DNA of 6,155 nt from contig JAHDGN010000210.1 of the NCBI GenBank assembly GCA_020627645.1, positions 1 through 6,155 on the forward strand, given 5' to 3'. The position numbers and the translations under genes were made by a program. Positions 6,110 through 6,155 of this stretch are shown piece after piece. Every line of letters begins with the position of its first letter. Position 1 is the first letter of the stretch. The stretch is from Akkermansiaceae bacterium (GTDB taxonomy: Bacteria > Verrucomicrobiota > Verrucomicrobiia > Verrucomicrobiales > Akkermansiaceae). The notes beneath the pieces were generated by a model. That model did not search any database. It saw only the letters and a program-made list of their open reading frames with translations, and was not told the DNA's origin.

Positions 6110-6155
6110 TCAGTCATTCCTCGAAATCGGCGTCCGCCTACTGAAATGCAATGAT

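Noticed and set aside
1..6155. CRISPR array, insertion sequence, tRNA, riboswitch or defence system
   Set aside because: No regularly spaced repeats, terminal inverted repeats, transposase, cloverleaf or defence-type domain was seen on either strand.

Overview
The window looks like ordinary chromosomal DNA of a Gram-negative-type bacterium, most likely a member of the Verrucomicrobiota. That placement is an inference. It rests on the very short lipoproteins with an LTSCG-type lipobox, on a membrane-anchored protein with W-x3-D-x3-A-x2-W repeats of a style I associate with that phylum, and on the overall character of the ComEC and Alr proteins. No rRNA or other phylogenetic marker is present to confirm it. 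I see no mobile element, CRISPR array, tRNA or rRNA.

Layout, left to right. Positions 1-475 hold two consecutive small lipoprotein genes (42 and 49 codons). They are separated by a strong hairpin without a T-tract, and the second is followed by a textbook intrinsic terminator (443-475). Positions 523-3539 form a probable co-transcribed block: a two-helix membrane protein with a TPR-like tail (GTG start), a possible 28-codon bridging ORF whose start abuts the TPR stop and whose stop overlaps the next start, and a ComEC/Rec2 family DNA-uptake channel (TTG start) with a degenerate metallo-beta-lactamase-like domain. After about 135 bp without a convincing gene comes an N-terminally anchored helical protein of unknown function (3675-4853). 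It converges on a minus-strand alanine racemase gene (4907-6004). The last 151 bp are the upstream region of that gene and contain at most a doubtful 31-codon ORF.

The genes do not assemble into one obvious pathway. ComEC belongs to natural transformation. Alr supplies D-alanine for peptidoglycan. The TPR protein, the lipoproteins and the W-x3-D-x3-A-x2-W protein all appear to be envelope-located but have no assignable role. From about 523 onward the + strand is very rich in G and T whichever strand carries the gene, which points to replication-linked strand bias with the + strand probably leading. The two lipoprotein genes lack this skew and use codons that look selected for high expression.

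I did not find a convincing undescribed multi-gene system. The observations most worth checking are the bridging small ORF in front of comEC, the loss of metal-ligand residues in the ComEC C-terminal domain, the tandem micro-lipoproteins, and the alanine racemase lacking the usual carbamylated lysine.
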